Positions 47,779 through 56,883 of a stretch of DNA of 64,000 bases are shown in pieces. The number at the start of each line of letters is the position of its first letter. The stretch's first letter is position 1. Both the position numbers and the translations under genes were made by a program. The DNA comes from Crocinitomicaceae bacterium. Its GTDB lineage: Bacteria; Bacteroidota; Bacteroidia; Flavobacteriales_D; Crocinitomicaceae. The DNA is taken from NCBI GenBank assembly GCA_018402525.1, contig JAGYIR010000010.1, forward strand, positions 124,001 through 188,000, in the 5' to 3' direction. The notes below the pieces were generated by a model that was not told where the DNA came from, made no database searches, and was given only the letters and a program-made list of their open reading frames with translations.

Positions 47779-48708
47779 TTATTCGAAAAGAGGACAACTT
47801 GCAGTTGATCTTCGTTCAGGCCTACAGGTTGTAAAGCGTAGCGAGAGTTCGTGTGTGTTCTGTGCGCCTAGTTGAATATGCGAAAGCGTATAGTCAAAAG
47901 AATAGGCTATGGAAAACTGCTCCTTAATTTTGATGTTTAGGATGGCAATTAGTGCGTCTGTGTTCCGATATCCAACCCCAATTCCAATGGTGTTTTTAAT
48001 GTCAAACATGAGGTTTAGATCGATTGCCACTGGACCACGTGGTGGAATTTTGACTTGTGCGGAAGGTAACAAGGAAAAGTCCTCCTTAATTGCAAATTGA
48101 TATCCCGCGTTGAAGCTTGCATGAAATCGATTTCTAGAAGAATAACCTACATTTTCCCAACGACTTGGGATTAAATTCAGTAGACTCAACCCAACATAGT
48201 ATTTCTCGGAATTGAACCAAGCTCCAAACGAAGCGTCGGGCGTGACAAATGAACCCTCGCTCGCTACCACTGGGTCAGGAAGTGTAGTGCTAATACCTGC
48301 AGGATCGTAACCCATTTGCATAAAACCACCATAAAGACCTAACGACAAGCGGTTGAATTTATCAAAGTTAAAATGTGCTGCATAAGCTACGTTGAAACGG
48401 TTAACATTAAACTGACCGATTTGATCGGTTTCAAATTTAAAGCCAGTACCGTGTCGACCACTCAGGTATTTTCTTCGTTTCGAGTATAGCGGAATGGAAG
48501 CTGTGAAGAACCCACTTCTAGGTGCTCCCTCAAACCCGACCCATTGAATGCGGTAAAGTGAGTGTAAGTCAATGCACTTTTTGATACCGGCATGCGCAGG
48601 ATTTCCCGCAAATTGGTGCAGTGACCATTGTGAATATTGTGGAATTTGCTGCGCATAAAAATTCAACGAAGCAGAAAGAATGAGAAATGTAAAAAGTAGT
48701 TTTCTCAT
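47779..48708 (-). CDS. PorP/SprF family type IX secretion membrane protein
   Basis: 309 residues. Signal peptide (LLFTFLILSASLNFYAQ), then QIPQYSQWSLHQFAGNPAHAGI and LHSLYRIQWVGFEGAP, the PorP/SprF signature. The barrel ends YSFDYTLSHIQL with THELSLRF, then PERRSTASCPLFE. It overlaps the type B cargo gene upstream by 4 bp (ATGA), so the two are translationally coupled and probably form a cargo and partner pair like SprB and SprF. Its tail is duplicated at 45612..45760. Confidence 0.88.
   Translation of the reverse strand: MRKLLFTFLILSASLNFYAQQIPQYSQWSLHQFAGNPAHAGIKKCIDLHSLYRIQWVGFEGAPRSGFFTASIPLYSKRRKYLSGRHGTGFKFETDQIGQFNVNRFNVAYAAHFNFDKFNRLSLGLYGGFMQMGYDPAGISTTLPDPVVASEGSFVTPDASFGAWFNSEKYYVGLSLLNLIPSRWENVGYSSRNRFHASFNAGYQFAIKEDFSLLPSAQVKIPPRGPVAIDLNLMFDIKNTIGIGVGYRNTDALIAILNIKIKEQFSIAYSFDYTLSHIQLGAQNTHELSLRFTTCRPERRSTASCPLFE
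47783..47822. repeat. Direct repeat, right copy (within porP)
   Basis: Intact copy inside the 3' end of the porP gene, identical to 45616..45655 over 40 bp. Confidence 0.9.
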
Positions 48709-50009
48709 CGAATTACCGTTATTGATCCCTTATAAGTTGCTCCGTTATCAAGTTCTAAATCCAAGACATAGTAGTACACACCTTCAGCCAACTCTCCCGA
48801 CTTAAGTCGTCCGTCCCACGCTTTTGATGATGAATATCCAGTTGTCTGAAACACCTCTTGTCCCCATCGACTGTAGATGTGTAAAATGGAATTTGGATAA
48901 TTTTCTATCCCTTCAATAATCCACGTATCATTGATATTATCTCCATTGGGAGAAATGGTATTGGGTATGGTTAAGTCATCAATTACGGTAATTGTAACAT
49001 AATCGGTTTGTGTACAACCATTTTCAACGGCTGTTAAAGTATAGGTTGTGGTTTGAGTCGGTGCCGCCACAGGATTCAGTACATTCGGGTTGCTCAACAA
49101 AAATATTGGGGTCCATGAGTAATCTGGGGCACTTGTGCTTCCATTTAGAAGGGTGTTGTTGCCTGCGTAGATTACCTGATCTTCACCAGCATCTAGCGGA
49201 AAACTGTACACTGAAATCGGCAACGAGGCAGCAGAAACAACCTCTATACACTGCAAGAAGCAAGAATTTTCCACAGAAAGAATATCACCGTCTTGCAATG
49301 ATGAAATTTGTAATTCAGGAAGTTCAGTAACAGAGGTTAAGGTACCATTTACGTACCAAGAGTAAGCGGTCGAGTCCGGGCAGTTTTGAAGAATAGCGGA
49401 AACATAAGCGATTTCATTTTCGCATGTGTTGAACGAAAATGGATCAAGTGAGATGGTAGGCATGGCGCGGTCTACGGCTGTACCACTGATAACCACTTCA
49501 AAAGTACACTCTGCAGCAGATGTAATCCCAGGCCCAGTATCGTCACCATCGACAACAATGTAATACGTCGTGTTCGGGGCAAGACCAGCAGCATTTAATG
49601 CAAAATCACCCGCGGCATTTGCTTCGCAATTTCCAACAGTTACGTACGAAGCAGAATTACAGGGCGTAGGCGCTTCAAGAATAGTGGCCTGTAAGGCAAT
49701 TCCTTGATTTGGATTAATTTCAAATACGAGACTAGAAAAGTCCACTTGAACATCGCCACCAATGTCATTGGTCGTAAAAGTCAGCCAGATGCTGTTCTCA
49801 TGGGTAAAGCAAGAGACAAAGTCGTCCTCGCAACCACCGCAAAAAGTGACATTTGCATCAACATTGTTAACTGAGTACGTGGTGTTTGGACATAGTTCTA
49901 ACGCACTTGAGCAACCGTTGTAACTCTCTTGAGAGTATAGAAAGGCAATACAAGCAAATTGCATTAACAAAAAAATAACAGGTATGCGCATAGAAATTGA
50001 AAACACCAT
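48705..50009 (-). CDS. Secreted protein with type B sorting domain
   Basis: 434 residues; an ATG at 49991 would give a shorter, more typical signal peptide (MRIPVIFLLMQFACIAFLYSQ). An N-terminal beta domain (CSSALELCPNTTYSVNNVDA, NTTYYIVVDGDDTG) is followed by an Ig-like/PKD-type region (VISGTAVDRAMPTI, DAGEDQVIYAGNNTLLNGS). The gliding-associated C-terminal domain is IPNTISPNGDNINDTW, HIYSRWGQEVFQT and LAEGVYYYVLDLELDN. Exported by the type IX system; coupled to the downstream porP. Binding target unknown. Confidence 0.85.
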   Translation of the reverse strand: MVFSISMRIPVIFLLMQFACIAFLYSQESYNGCSSALELCPNTTYSVNNVDANVTFCGGCEDDFVSCFTHENSIWLTFTTNDIGGDVQVDFSSLVFEINPNQGIALQATILEAPTPCNSASYVTVGNCEANAAGDFALNAAGLAPNTTYYIVVDGDDTGPGITSAAECTFEVVISGTAVDRAMPTISLDPFSFNTCENEIAYVSAILQNCPDSTAYSWYVNGTLTSVTELPELQISSLQDGDILSVENSCFLQCIEVVSAASLPISVYSFPLDAGEDQVIYAGNNTLLNGSTSAPDYSWTPIFLLSNPNVLNPVAAPTQTTTYTLTAVENGCTQTDYVTITVIDDLTIPNTISPNGDNINDTWIIEGIENYPNSILHIYSRWGQEVFQTTGYSSSKAWDGRLKSGELAEGVYYYVLDLELDNGATYKGSITVIR

Positions 50010-50226
50010 GTTTTATTAGTTATTTAGGCAAATTTAAAATAATTTTGCCGAACAATTTCTGCTTTTAAATTCTTAACCAATTGCAGTGCCTTATTTTTGG
50101 CACAATAATGGAAAGGGTTGACGTAGAAATGTAAAATCACTTTCTTGAATAACGCTATTTTATTAGGTTCAATTGCATTTGTGCCGGTAATTGTGAGAGG
50201 AAGACGGTTTATTTTAAACATACGCT

Positions 50227-53200
50227 ATGAAAAGAATTATTACGCTCGTTATTTGTTTGTCCTTCTTGCCGTCTTTACAGGCGCAAAAATTGGATTATGA
50301 CACTGATTCAAAATGGTTTTTGGGATTAAACACAGGGGGAACCTGGAATACCACAGATGTAAGAAATAAGACACACGTCGGCTGGGGTTTCACGCTTGGT
50401 CGTTCATTCAATTATAACTATGGAAAAAAGTTTAGTTTTGATTTACGGTTGCGTTACCTAGGAGGAAAATGGTATGGACAAGACTATGATACAACTTCTT
50501 TAAACGGTTATAACCCAAGTTTTGGTCCTGGAGGAAGTGTTGCGCAAGTGTATGATACTTTGGGTTATACTATCAATAATTTTCAAGCGGAAGTTCATGA
50601 ACTTGGGCTAGAGCTAGTACTCCATGCGAATGGATTAAGAGAACGAACAGGATGGGATCCATACATCTTTGGTGGCGTAAACATTGTTTGGAACCAGACG
50701 TTTGGAGACTTATACAACCAGGATACGCTGTTCTTTAACAACAGTTTTTACAACTATTCTCCAAATGGAATGTCGAAACCTGAATGGAAAGAAATGTCGG
50801 ACGGGATTTATGATACGGCTCTGGATGGAAGCGATCAAACGGACTACAATGTAAACTTTATGCCAAGTTTGGGAATTGGGTTGGCATACCAAGTTGGTCC
50901 AAGATTTTCATTGGGAATTGAGCACAAAACGACCTTCGCCTTGAAAGATGTCTTTGATGGATATGAAGACAACACATTGAGATGGGGGATGTTTGAAAAT
51001 GACATTTACCATTACACCGCATTGATGTTAAAATTTAACTTTCGTGCGAGAGCAACGGCAGATCAGATAAAGCCAGAGGAGGTTGACTGCTTAAAACCAG
51101 CAATTAATGTACAAAAACCAAGAGGAAAACGTGTAAATACGAGTACGCCTGTATATGAATACGAGGCGGTCGTTTCGCAAATTTCAACCGTGAGCAACCT
51201 CCAACTGTCGATTAATGGGGAGTTGTCAAACAATTTTACCTATGATCCAACATCAAGCAAGGTAAACTCATCATTTGCGTTGGTGCAAGGTGAAAATAGA
51301 GTTAAGTTAACCGCTTCAAATGAATGTGGAACCGTTTCTGAAACGGTGGTTATTTTTTATGAAGAATGTGTGCCTCCTACGGTGGTAATTACCATGCCGG
51401 CATCACAAAAAATCGTTGTTGAACAACCTACATACACGCTGTTTGCGCAATTAACGCATCCAAAGGAGATTATGTACTCAATTAATGAACGTCCGTTGAA
51501 CAACTATAATTTTAATGAGGAAACAAATGTGTTTAGTAGTACCATCACCTTGACGGAGGGAATTAACCGCGTTAGGATTCAAACATCAAATGAGTGCGGT
51601 ACGGCAGAACAAATCGTAGAAATTGAGTATGTGAAATGCGATGCCCCGAAAATTTCAACGACGTATCCCGGTAATGTAGCTACAGCTGAGAATAAAACGT
51701 TTGATTTAGTTGCTCAATTTGAAAATGTTGTAGCAAAGAACCAGATCACTCTGAAGTTGAATGGAATAACTCAAGTGTTTACGTATACAACAGCAACAAA
51801 AAAGTTGACAAAACGATTAACCCTTGAGGAAGGAGTCAATGTTGTTGAAATTGTTGCTAAGAATGAATGCAGTGAGCTAAAGGAAATCATTAATATTGAT
51901 TACAGCCCTTGTGTAACGCCTAAAATCACCATGATTGCGCCGCAAACAAGTCAGGTGGAATCTCAAGTATCCACGTACACAGTGAAGGCGACGATCGAAA
52001 ACATTGATTTTCCAAGTCAAGTCGTGGTGAAGGTAAACGGGCAGTCGGTAACAAATGGTTTTTACAATGTAGTGACGCGTGTGTTTACCAAGGACATTTC
52101 ACTTACGCCAGGGTCGAACAATGTTACATTGACTGTAACTTCTGATTGCGGAACGGTAAATTCTAGTTTTATTATTAGCTACACAGTACCGCAAATTGAG
52201 AACAACATTACAATTTGCTTCAAAGGACAACAATTGGTGATCAAAGAAAGCCAATGGGCAGCATACCAAAGTCAAGGTGCAACAAAAGGTGACTGTCCAC
52301 CAGTGGTTGACAACAACATTACAATTTGCTTCAAAGGACAACAATTGGTAATCAAAGAAAGCCAATGGGCAGCTTACCAAAGTCAAGGCGCAACAAAAGG
52401 AGACTGTCCACCAGTGGTTGACAACAACATTACAATTTGCTTCAAAGGACAACAATTGGTAATTAAAGAAAGCCAATGGGCAGCTTACCAAAGTCAAGGC
52501 GCAACAAAAGGAGACTGTCCACCAGTGGTTGACAACAACATCACAATTTGCTTCAAAGGACAACAATTGGTAATTAAAGAAAGTCAATGGGCAGCTTACC
52601 AAAGTCAAGGCGCAACAAAAGGAGACTGTCCACCAGTGGTTGATAACAACATTACAATTTGCTTCAAAGGACAACAATTAGTAATCAAAGAAAGCCAATG
52701 GGCAGCTTACCAAAGTCAAGGCGCAACAAAAGGAGACTGTCCACCAGTGGTTGACAACAACATCACAATTTGCTTCAAGGGTCGACAACTGGTAATCAAA
52801 GAAAGCCAATGGGCATCCTACCAAAGTCAAGGCGCAACAAAAGGAGATTGTCCAGAAGTAGATAATGACCTAGTTATTTGTTTTAAAGGAAATACAATGA
52901 CAATTAAGGAAAGTCAATGGATAACGTATCAAAAGCAAGGAGCTAAAAAAGGCGAGTGTCGGACGCCAGTGGTTGACTTAAACATTACGATTTGTTTCAA
53001 GGGACAAGAAATGGTAATCAAAGAAAGTCAATGGGCAACCTATGAAGGTCAGGGAGCAACGAGAGGTAAGTGTCCTGAGCAAGAAGCCGAGCAAATGATT
53101 ACAATTTGTCATACCAATCCAAACGATCCGGATGACAAGCAAACGATCGAGATTCCTGTCTCGGAATGGCCCGCACACCAGGCTCACGGTGATACTCAAG

Positions 53201-53334
53201 GACAGTGTGCTGAAGCAGCTGTTGTCGGAAATGATGAAATGGTCATTTGTCACAATGGAGTAACCAAAATCATCAAAAAAATTGAATGGATTCAATACAA
53301 AATGCAAGGAGCAACCGAGGGTGAATGTAATTAA
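50227..53334 (+). CDS. Outer-membrane barrel protein with Ig-like and tandem Cys repeats
   Basis: 1035 residues. After the signal peptide (LVICLSFLPSLQAQ) an outer-membrane barrel domain of about 270 residues comes first (SFDLRLRYLGGKWYGQDYD, YIFGGVNIVWNQTFG). Four Ig-like repeats of about 90 residues follow, each closing NECGT or DCGT. The last third is about ten Cys-containing repeats: five near-identical 37-residue units (ITICFKGQQLVIKESQW with a GATKGDC close), a sixth slightly changed, then four increasingly divergent ones. The units resemble the CH...AHLAHGD...C repeats of other Bacteroidota. A surface attachment role is inferred, not shown. A hairpin terminator follows. Confidence 0.75.
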   Translation: MKRIITLVICLSFLPSLQAQKLDYDTDSKWFLGLNTGGTWNTTDVRNKTHVGWGFTLGRSFNYNYGKKFSFDLRLRYLGGKWYGQDYDTTSLNGYNPSFGPGGSVAQVYDTLGYTINNFQAEVHELGLELVLHANGLRERTGWDPYIFGGVNIVWNQTFGDLYNQDTLFFNNSFYNYSPNGMSKPEWKEMSDGIYDTALDGSDQTDYNVNFMPSLGIGLAYQVGPRFSLGIEHKTTFALKDVFDGYEDNTLRWGMFENDIYHYTALMLKFNFRARATADQIKPEEVDCLKPAINVQKPRGKRVNTSTPVYEYEAVVSQISTVSNLQLSINGELSNNFTYDPTSSKVNSSFALVQGENRVKLTASNECGTVSETVVIFYEECVPPTVVITMPASQKIVVEQPTYTLFAQLTHPKEIMYSINERPLNNYNFNEETNVFSSTITLTEGINRVRIQTSNECGTAEQIVEIEYVKCDAPKISTTYPGNVATAENKTFDLVAQFENVVAKNQITLKLNGITQVFTYTTATKKLTKRLTLEEGVNVVEIVAKNECSELKEIINIDYSPCVTPKITMIAPQTSQVESQVSTYTVKATIENIDFPSQVVVKVNGQSVTNGFYNVVTRVFTKDISLTPGSNNVTLTVTSDCGTVNSSFIISYTVPQIENNITICFKGQQLVIKESQWAAYQSQGATKGDCPPVVDNNITICFKGQQLVIKESQWAAYQSQGATKGDCPPVVDNNITICFKGQQLVIKESQWAAYQSQGATKGDCPPVVDNNITICFKGQQLVIKESQWAAYQSQGATKGDCPPVVDNNITICFKGQQLVIKESQWAAYQSQGATKGDCPPVVDNNITICFKGRQLVIKESQWASYQSQGATKGDCPEVDNDLVICFKGNTMTIKESQWITYQKQGAKKGECRTPVVDLNITICFKGQEMVIKESQWATYEGQGATRGKCPEQEAEQMITICHTNPNDPDDKQTIEIPVSEWPAHQAHGDTQGQCAEAAVVGNDEMVICHNGVTKIIKKIEWIQYKMQGATEGECN
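52201..53331 (+). repeat. Tandem 111 bp coding repeat array
   Basis: Units begin at 52201, 52312, 52423, 52534 and 52645, each exactly 111 bp, then 52756 (108 bp), followed by more divergent units from 52864 to the end of the gene. The first five differ at only a few, mostly silent, positions, which indicates recent expansion or gene conversion. The reverse strand also lacks stops over much of the array, but that frame is a by-product. Confidence 0.92.
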
Positions 53335-53369
53335 ACGCAATGGTCAAATAATCTCATAAAACATATCAT

Positions 53370-53402
53370 AAAGTCGTCTAAATAATTTGGACGACTTTTT
53401 CT
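53370..53402 (+). terminator. Intrinsic terminator after the repeat-protein gene
   Basis: Stem AAAGTCGTC (53370..53378) and GACGACTTT (53390..53398) with an 11 nt loop and a T run. Confidence 0.8.
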
Positions 53403-53493
53403 TTGTATTGCAGAGCGTTAAGTTCTGTAAATTTTATTTTTAATAGTCAATTGATCTAACTATATTCGCACACTTATTTAGAATAATACAGAA

Positions 53494-55688
53494 ATGGCGA
53501 TAATAGGAAAAATTAGAGAAAAGTCTTGGTTAATCTTGATTATAGTGGGTGGAGCGCTGTTGGCGTTCATCTTAACGGATTATCAAAAAATGACGGATGC
53601 TACCGAATTAAAGTATGGATACGGTACTGTTTACGGCGAAAAGGTTGACATGGAAGAGTTTAATAAAACTGTTGCTATTGCCGAAGAAAATGCGCAAAGA
53701 AACGCACAGCAACAAGGTCAACAACCTCAACCTGTAGACCAGGATGCGGTTTGGACATCTTTTGTAGATAAATTGGTCTTGGATAAACAAATGGATTTAT
53801 TAGGTATTAACGTAGGTGACTCTGAATTTGATTCATACTTATTCGGAAGAGATGGTTTTCCTGTTTTACCAGAATTGGCGCAGGGATTTACTGATTCATT
53901 GACTGGAATGTTTAACGAGAAATTGCTTCAGTCTAGAATTGAAGAAATGGAGTCTTCAGATGATCCAGAAGTTCAAAAGCAGTGGGAAGAGAGTAAAGAG
54001 TATTACATAAGTAAGCGCAGACAGGAAAAATATTTTGCGATAGTTAATCAGGGCTTATACGTAACTAATTTGGAAGCTAAAAATGAATACTTAGCTCAAA
54101 AAGAGGTTAAAAGCATTTCGTACGTGTTTAAGCGATATTCTGACATTAAGGATGAAGATATTGATGCTTCTGAGTCTAAACTAAGAGCTTACTTTGAAGA
54201 GCACAAGAACGATAAAAAATATGAGAACAAAATTTCTTCTAGAGAAATTAAGTTTTTTGACGTTTTTATTGAACCCTCTAAGGAAGACTCAGTGAAGTTT
54301 GATGAAATGATGACAGATTTGAAGAAAGGGTTTCATATCGACAAAAAATGACTCATTGTATGTAATGAAGAACAGTGACATCAAATGGTTCTCAAGTACG
54401 CACTATGGCTACGTTTAAATCTGATAAAGATGAGAAAGCAAGAGAAGGCATGACTTATCCAAGTTATTTAGACTCTTCATTTAAATCAGCGCAGGTAGGA
54501 GACGTTATAGGACCGTATTTGGACAATGGTAACACGAGAATCGCAAAAGTGTTAGATGTAAATTCAAACTCACTAACGGCAAGACACATTCTAATTGCAG
54601 CTCAAAAGGAAGATGAAGCAGCAGTTGCAAAAGCAAAGAAAGTAGTTGATTCTATCTTGCCTTTAATTAACACGAATAATTTTGAGGAATACGTCGTTAA
54701 GTTTTCTGAGGATCCAGGTTCGAAAGCGACAGGAGGAAAATATGAAGACTTTATGGACTATGAAATGGTACCTGAGTTCAGCAAATTTGCAACGGACGAA
54801 CCAATTGGTAAAATTGGATATGTTCAAACAAATTTTGGATTCCACATCATGGAAAACATTGAACGCAAACCAATCAACGCTCCTGTATTGGCATTGATTC
54901 AAAAAACACTTACTCCAAGTCAAAATACGATTGATGATAAGGACAAGGAAGTATATGACATGCTGTTTGAATTGGACGAGAAGCTTGCTAAGAAGGAGTC
55001 CGGTATGTCTAAAGTTCAATTGTTCGATACCATTGCGAGTCGTGCAGGTAAGTTCTCTCGTGCGGTGACGATTATGGATGATGCCCCTAAGTTGTACGGG
55101 TTTACATCTAAATTCGCTGAAGATAAATTGCTTGCTCTGGCATTTAAAGAAGGTGCAGCTGTTGGAGATATGGTAAGTTCACCAATTAAGGATAAGAACC
55201 GCTATATCATCGCTATTGTTTCTGCTATTAAACAAAAGGGATCACCAACTTTTGAAGATATGGCTGATGTAATTAAACGTGATTACATCGAAGATCAAAA
55301 AGCTAAAAGAATTACAGCTAAAATGGTAGGTGCAAAATCATTAAAGGACTTATCGACAAAACTTAATCTAGGAATTCAAAAAGCTGAAGTTACATTTGCT
55401 AACCCACAGATTACTGGAGGTGGCTACGAACCTGAGGTGATTGGCGCGCTGTTTTCTGGATTGAAAGATGGTCAGCGATCACTTCCCCTGAGAGGTAAGT
55501 CGGGTATTTATGTTGTTCAAATTGAACAAACGACCAAAGCACCAGCCGCAGCCAATTATATGGTTGAAAAGGATCAACTATTGGCGAGTTTGAAGGGAGG
55601 TGCACAAAACCAAGCCAAGCGGGCACTGGTAAAAGAAGCGGAAGTTGTAGATAACAGACGTTTGTTTGAAATTAACATTAGAAGGTAA
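53494..55688 (+). pseudogene. ppiD: PpiD-type peptidyl-prolyl isomerase broken by two single-base insertions
   Basis: Membrane-anchored periplasmic chaperone/PPIase. The first part (53494..54351) has the anchor (SWLILIIVGGALLAFIL) and the SurA-like N-terminal domain. The part in the last frame, to 55688, has the parvulin domain (LTARHILIAAQKEDEA, NNFEEYVVKFSEDPGS, GKIGYVQTNFGFHIMENI). Between 54347 and 54413 a third frame reads NDSLYVMKNSDIKWFSSTHYGY, which bridges them. Two +1 insertions explain it, one in the A run 54343..54348 and one in the T run 54414..54416. With both corrected the protein is about 730 residues, normal for the family. It could be a real pseudogene or two local sequencing errors; the intact remainder favours the latter. 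Confidence 0.87.
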
Positions 55689-55710
55689 GCTGAAAAAATA
55701 GTTAAAGTAT

Positions 55711-55740
55711 GCCCCTAACACATGTGTTAGGGGCATTTTT
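55711..55740 (+). terminator. Intrinsic terminator, perfect palindrome
   Basis: GCCCCTAACACA and its exact complement form a 24 bp palindrome (55711..55734) followed by a T run. It separates ppiD from the convergent dprA. Confidence 0.9.
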
Positions 55741-56840
55741 TATGCTAAACAATATTTTTTACCGGGTAGACTTTGAATGACTCCATTCATTTCTAGTTGA
55801 AACAATTCAATGTTGAGTTGGGAAATGGGAAGTGAGGTTTTTAAAGAAAGCATGTCAATCTGCAACATTTGAGTTTCAGCAAGTAGCATTGTAATCTGTG
55901 TTTGGATAGCCGTTAAATTTGGAAACAACTGCCGCTGAACATCCTTTTTCGATTCTGACTCTTTCCAGTTCATCATCGTAAGAAAATCATCTGGAGATTG
56001 AAGTAAATGCGCTTTTTGATCTGCAATGAGTCGGTTGCAGCCCTGAGAGGTTTCTTTGTGTATCGATCCTGGGTAGGCAAACACATCACGATTGTAGTCA
56101 TTTGCTAATCCAGCAGTAATCAATGACCCACCCTTGAGTTTGCTTTCGACAACTATTGTAGCGTCTGTCATTCCAGCAACAATTCGGTTTCTTTTTGGGA
56201 AATTTTCTCGATCCGGCGTGGTGCCGGGGATAAACTCTGTTAATAATCCTCCCTTTTCCAGCATATTTTTGGCAAGTTGACGATTTGTCGCAGGGTAGAT
56301 GCGATCGAACCCGTGTCCAAGAACACCAATAGTTGGGACTTTTAAATCAACACATCGCTGATGCACATGTGTATCAATTCCTGCAGCCAGTCCGCTCACA
56401 ACAACAATGTTTTGATCCACAAATGAAGCAATAATTTCGTCACACAATCGCTTCCCATATGATGTAGCATTGCGCGTGCCAACAATTGCAACTAGTTTTG
56501 GCCGATTAATGGGTAGTTCCCCTTTACCATACAATAGCAGTGGTGCGTCAATACAATTCTTTAAACGTCGAGGAAATTCGGCCTGGTTTGAAAAAAGTGG
56601 TTGAATTTTATGTTTTTTCATGTGGTCTAGCACCATGCTGGCCATTTTGAGGGCATTTTGACGATTCATTTTGTCAATTTGTGTGCGGTTTAACTCAGAA
56701 ATTTTAGCGAGTCGTGCAGAGCTGAGAACAAAGATATCCTCAATGCTTTCAGTCCTTAACAAGAGTTCTTTTGCTTTCACTGGTCCAACGCCGTGTAGCA
56801 AAGTGAGTGCAATTTGATAGAGAAGGTGGTTACAATTCAA
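55740..56840 (-). CDS. dprA: DNA-processing protein DprA
   Basis: 366-residue RecA-loading factor for natural transformation. The Rossmann core has LVAIVGTRNATSYGKRLCDE, VVVSGLAAGIDTHVHQRCV, GHGFDRIYPATNRQLA, TEFIPGT, NFPKRNRIVAGM and VVESKLKGGSLITAGLA. The N-terminus (LLYQIALTLLHGVGPVKAKELL) is a helix-hairpin-helix-like SAM domain. The frame opens with TTG at 56840 and has no closer ATG matching the family, so TTG is probably the start. A winged-helix segment closes the protein. Confidence 0.92.
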   Translation of the reverse strand: MNCNHLLYQIALTLLHGVGPVKAKELLLRTESIEDIFVLSSARLAKISELNRTQIDKMNRQNALKMASMVLDHMKKHKIQPLFSNQAEFPRRLKNCIDAPLLLYGKGELPINRPKLVAIVGTRNATSYGKRLCDEIIASFVDQNIVVVSGLAAGIDTHVHQRCVDLKVPTIGVLGHGFDRIYPATNRQLAKNMLEKGGLLTEFIPGTTPDRENFPKRNRIVAGMTDATIVVESKLKGGSLITAGLANDYNRDVFAYPGSIHKETSQGCNRLIADQKAHLLQSPDDFLTMMNWKESESKKDVQRQLFPNLTAIQTQITMLLAETQMLQIDMLSLKTSLPISQLNIELFQLEMNGVIQSLPGKKYCLA

Positions 56841-56883
56841 AATTATTGGTATTTTGGTACATTAAATTACGAAAATATATCAC

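Noticed and set aside
52099-52677. Long minus-strand open frame over the repeat array
   Set aside because: It mirrors the plus-strand coding repeats and has no independent start signal or homology.
52201-52863. CRISPR-like regular repeat pattern
   Set aside because: Units are contiguous 111 bp coding repeats with no spacers, and they translate in frame.
54375-54410. Independent gene start at the second ppiD half
   Set aside because: The leading residues come from the wrong frame; the bridging frame shows one continuous ppiD.
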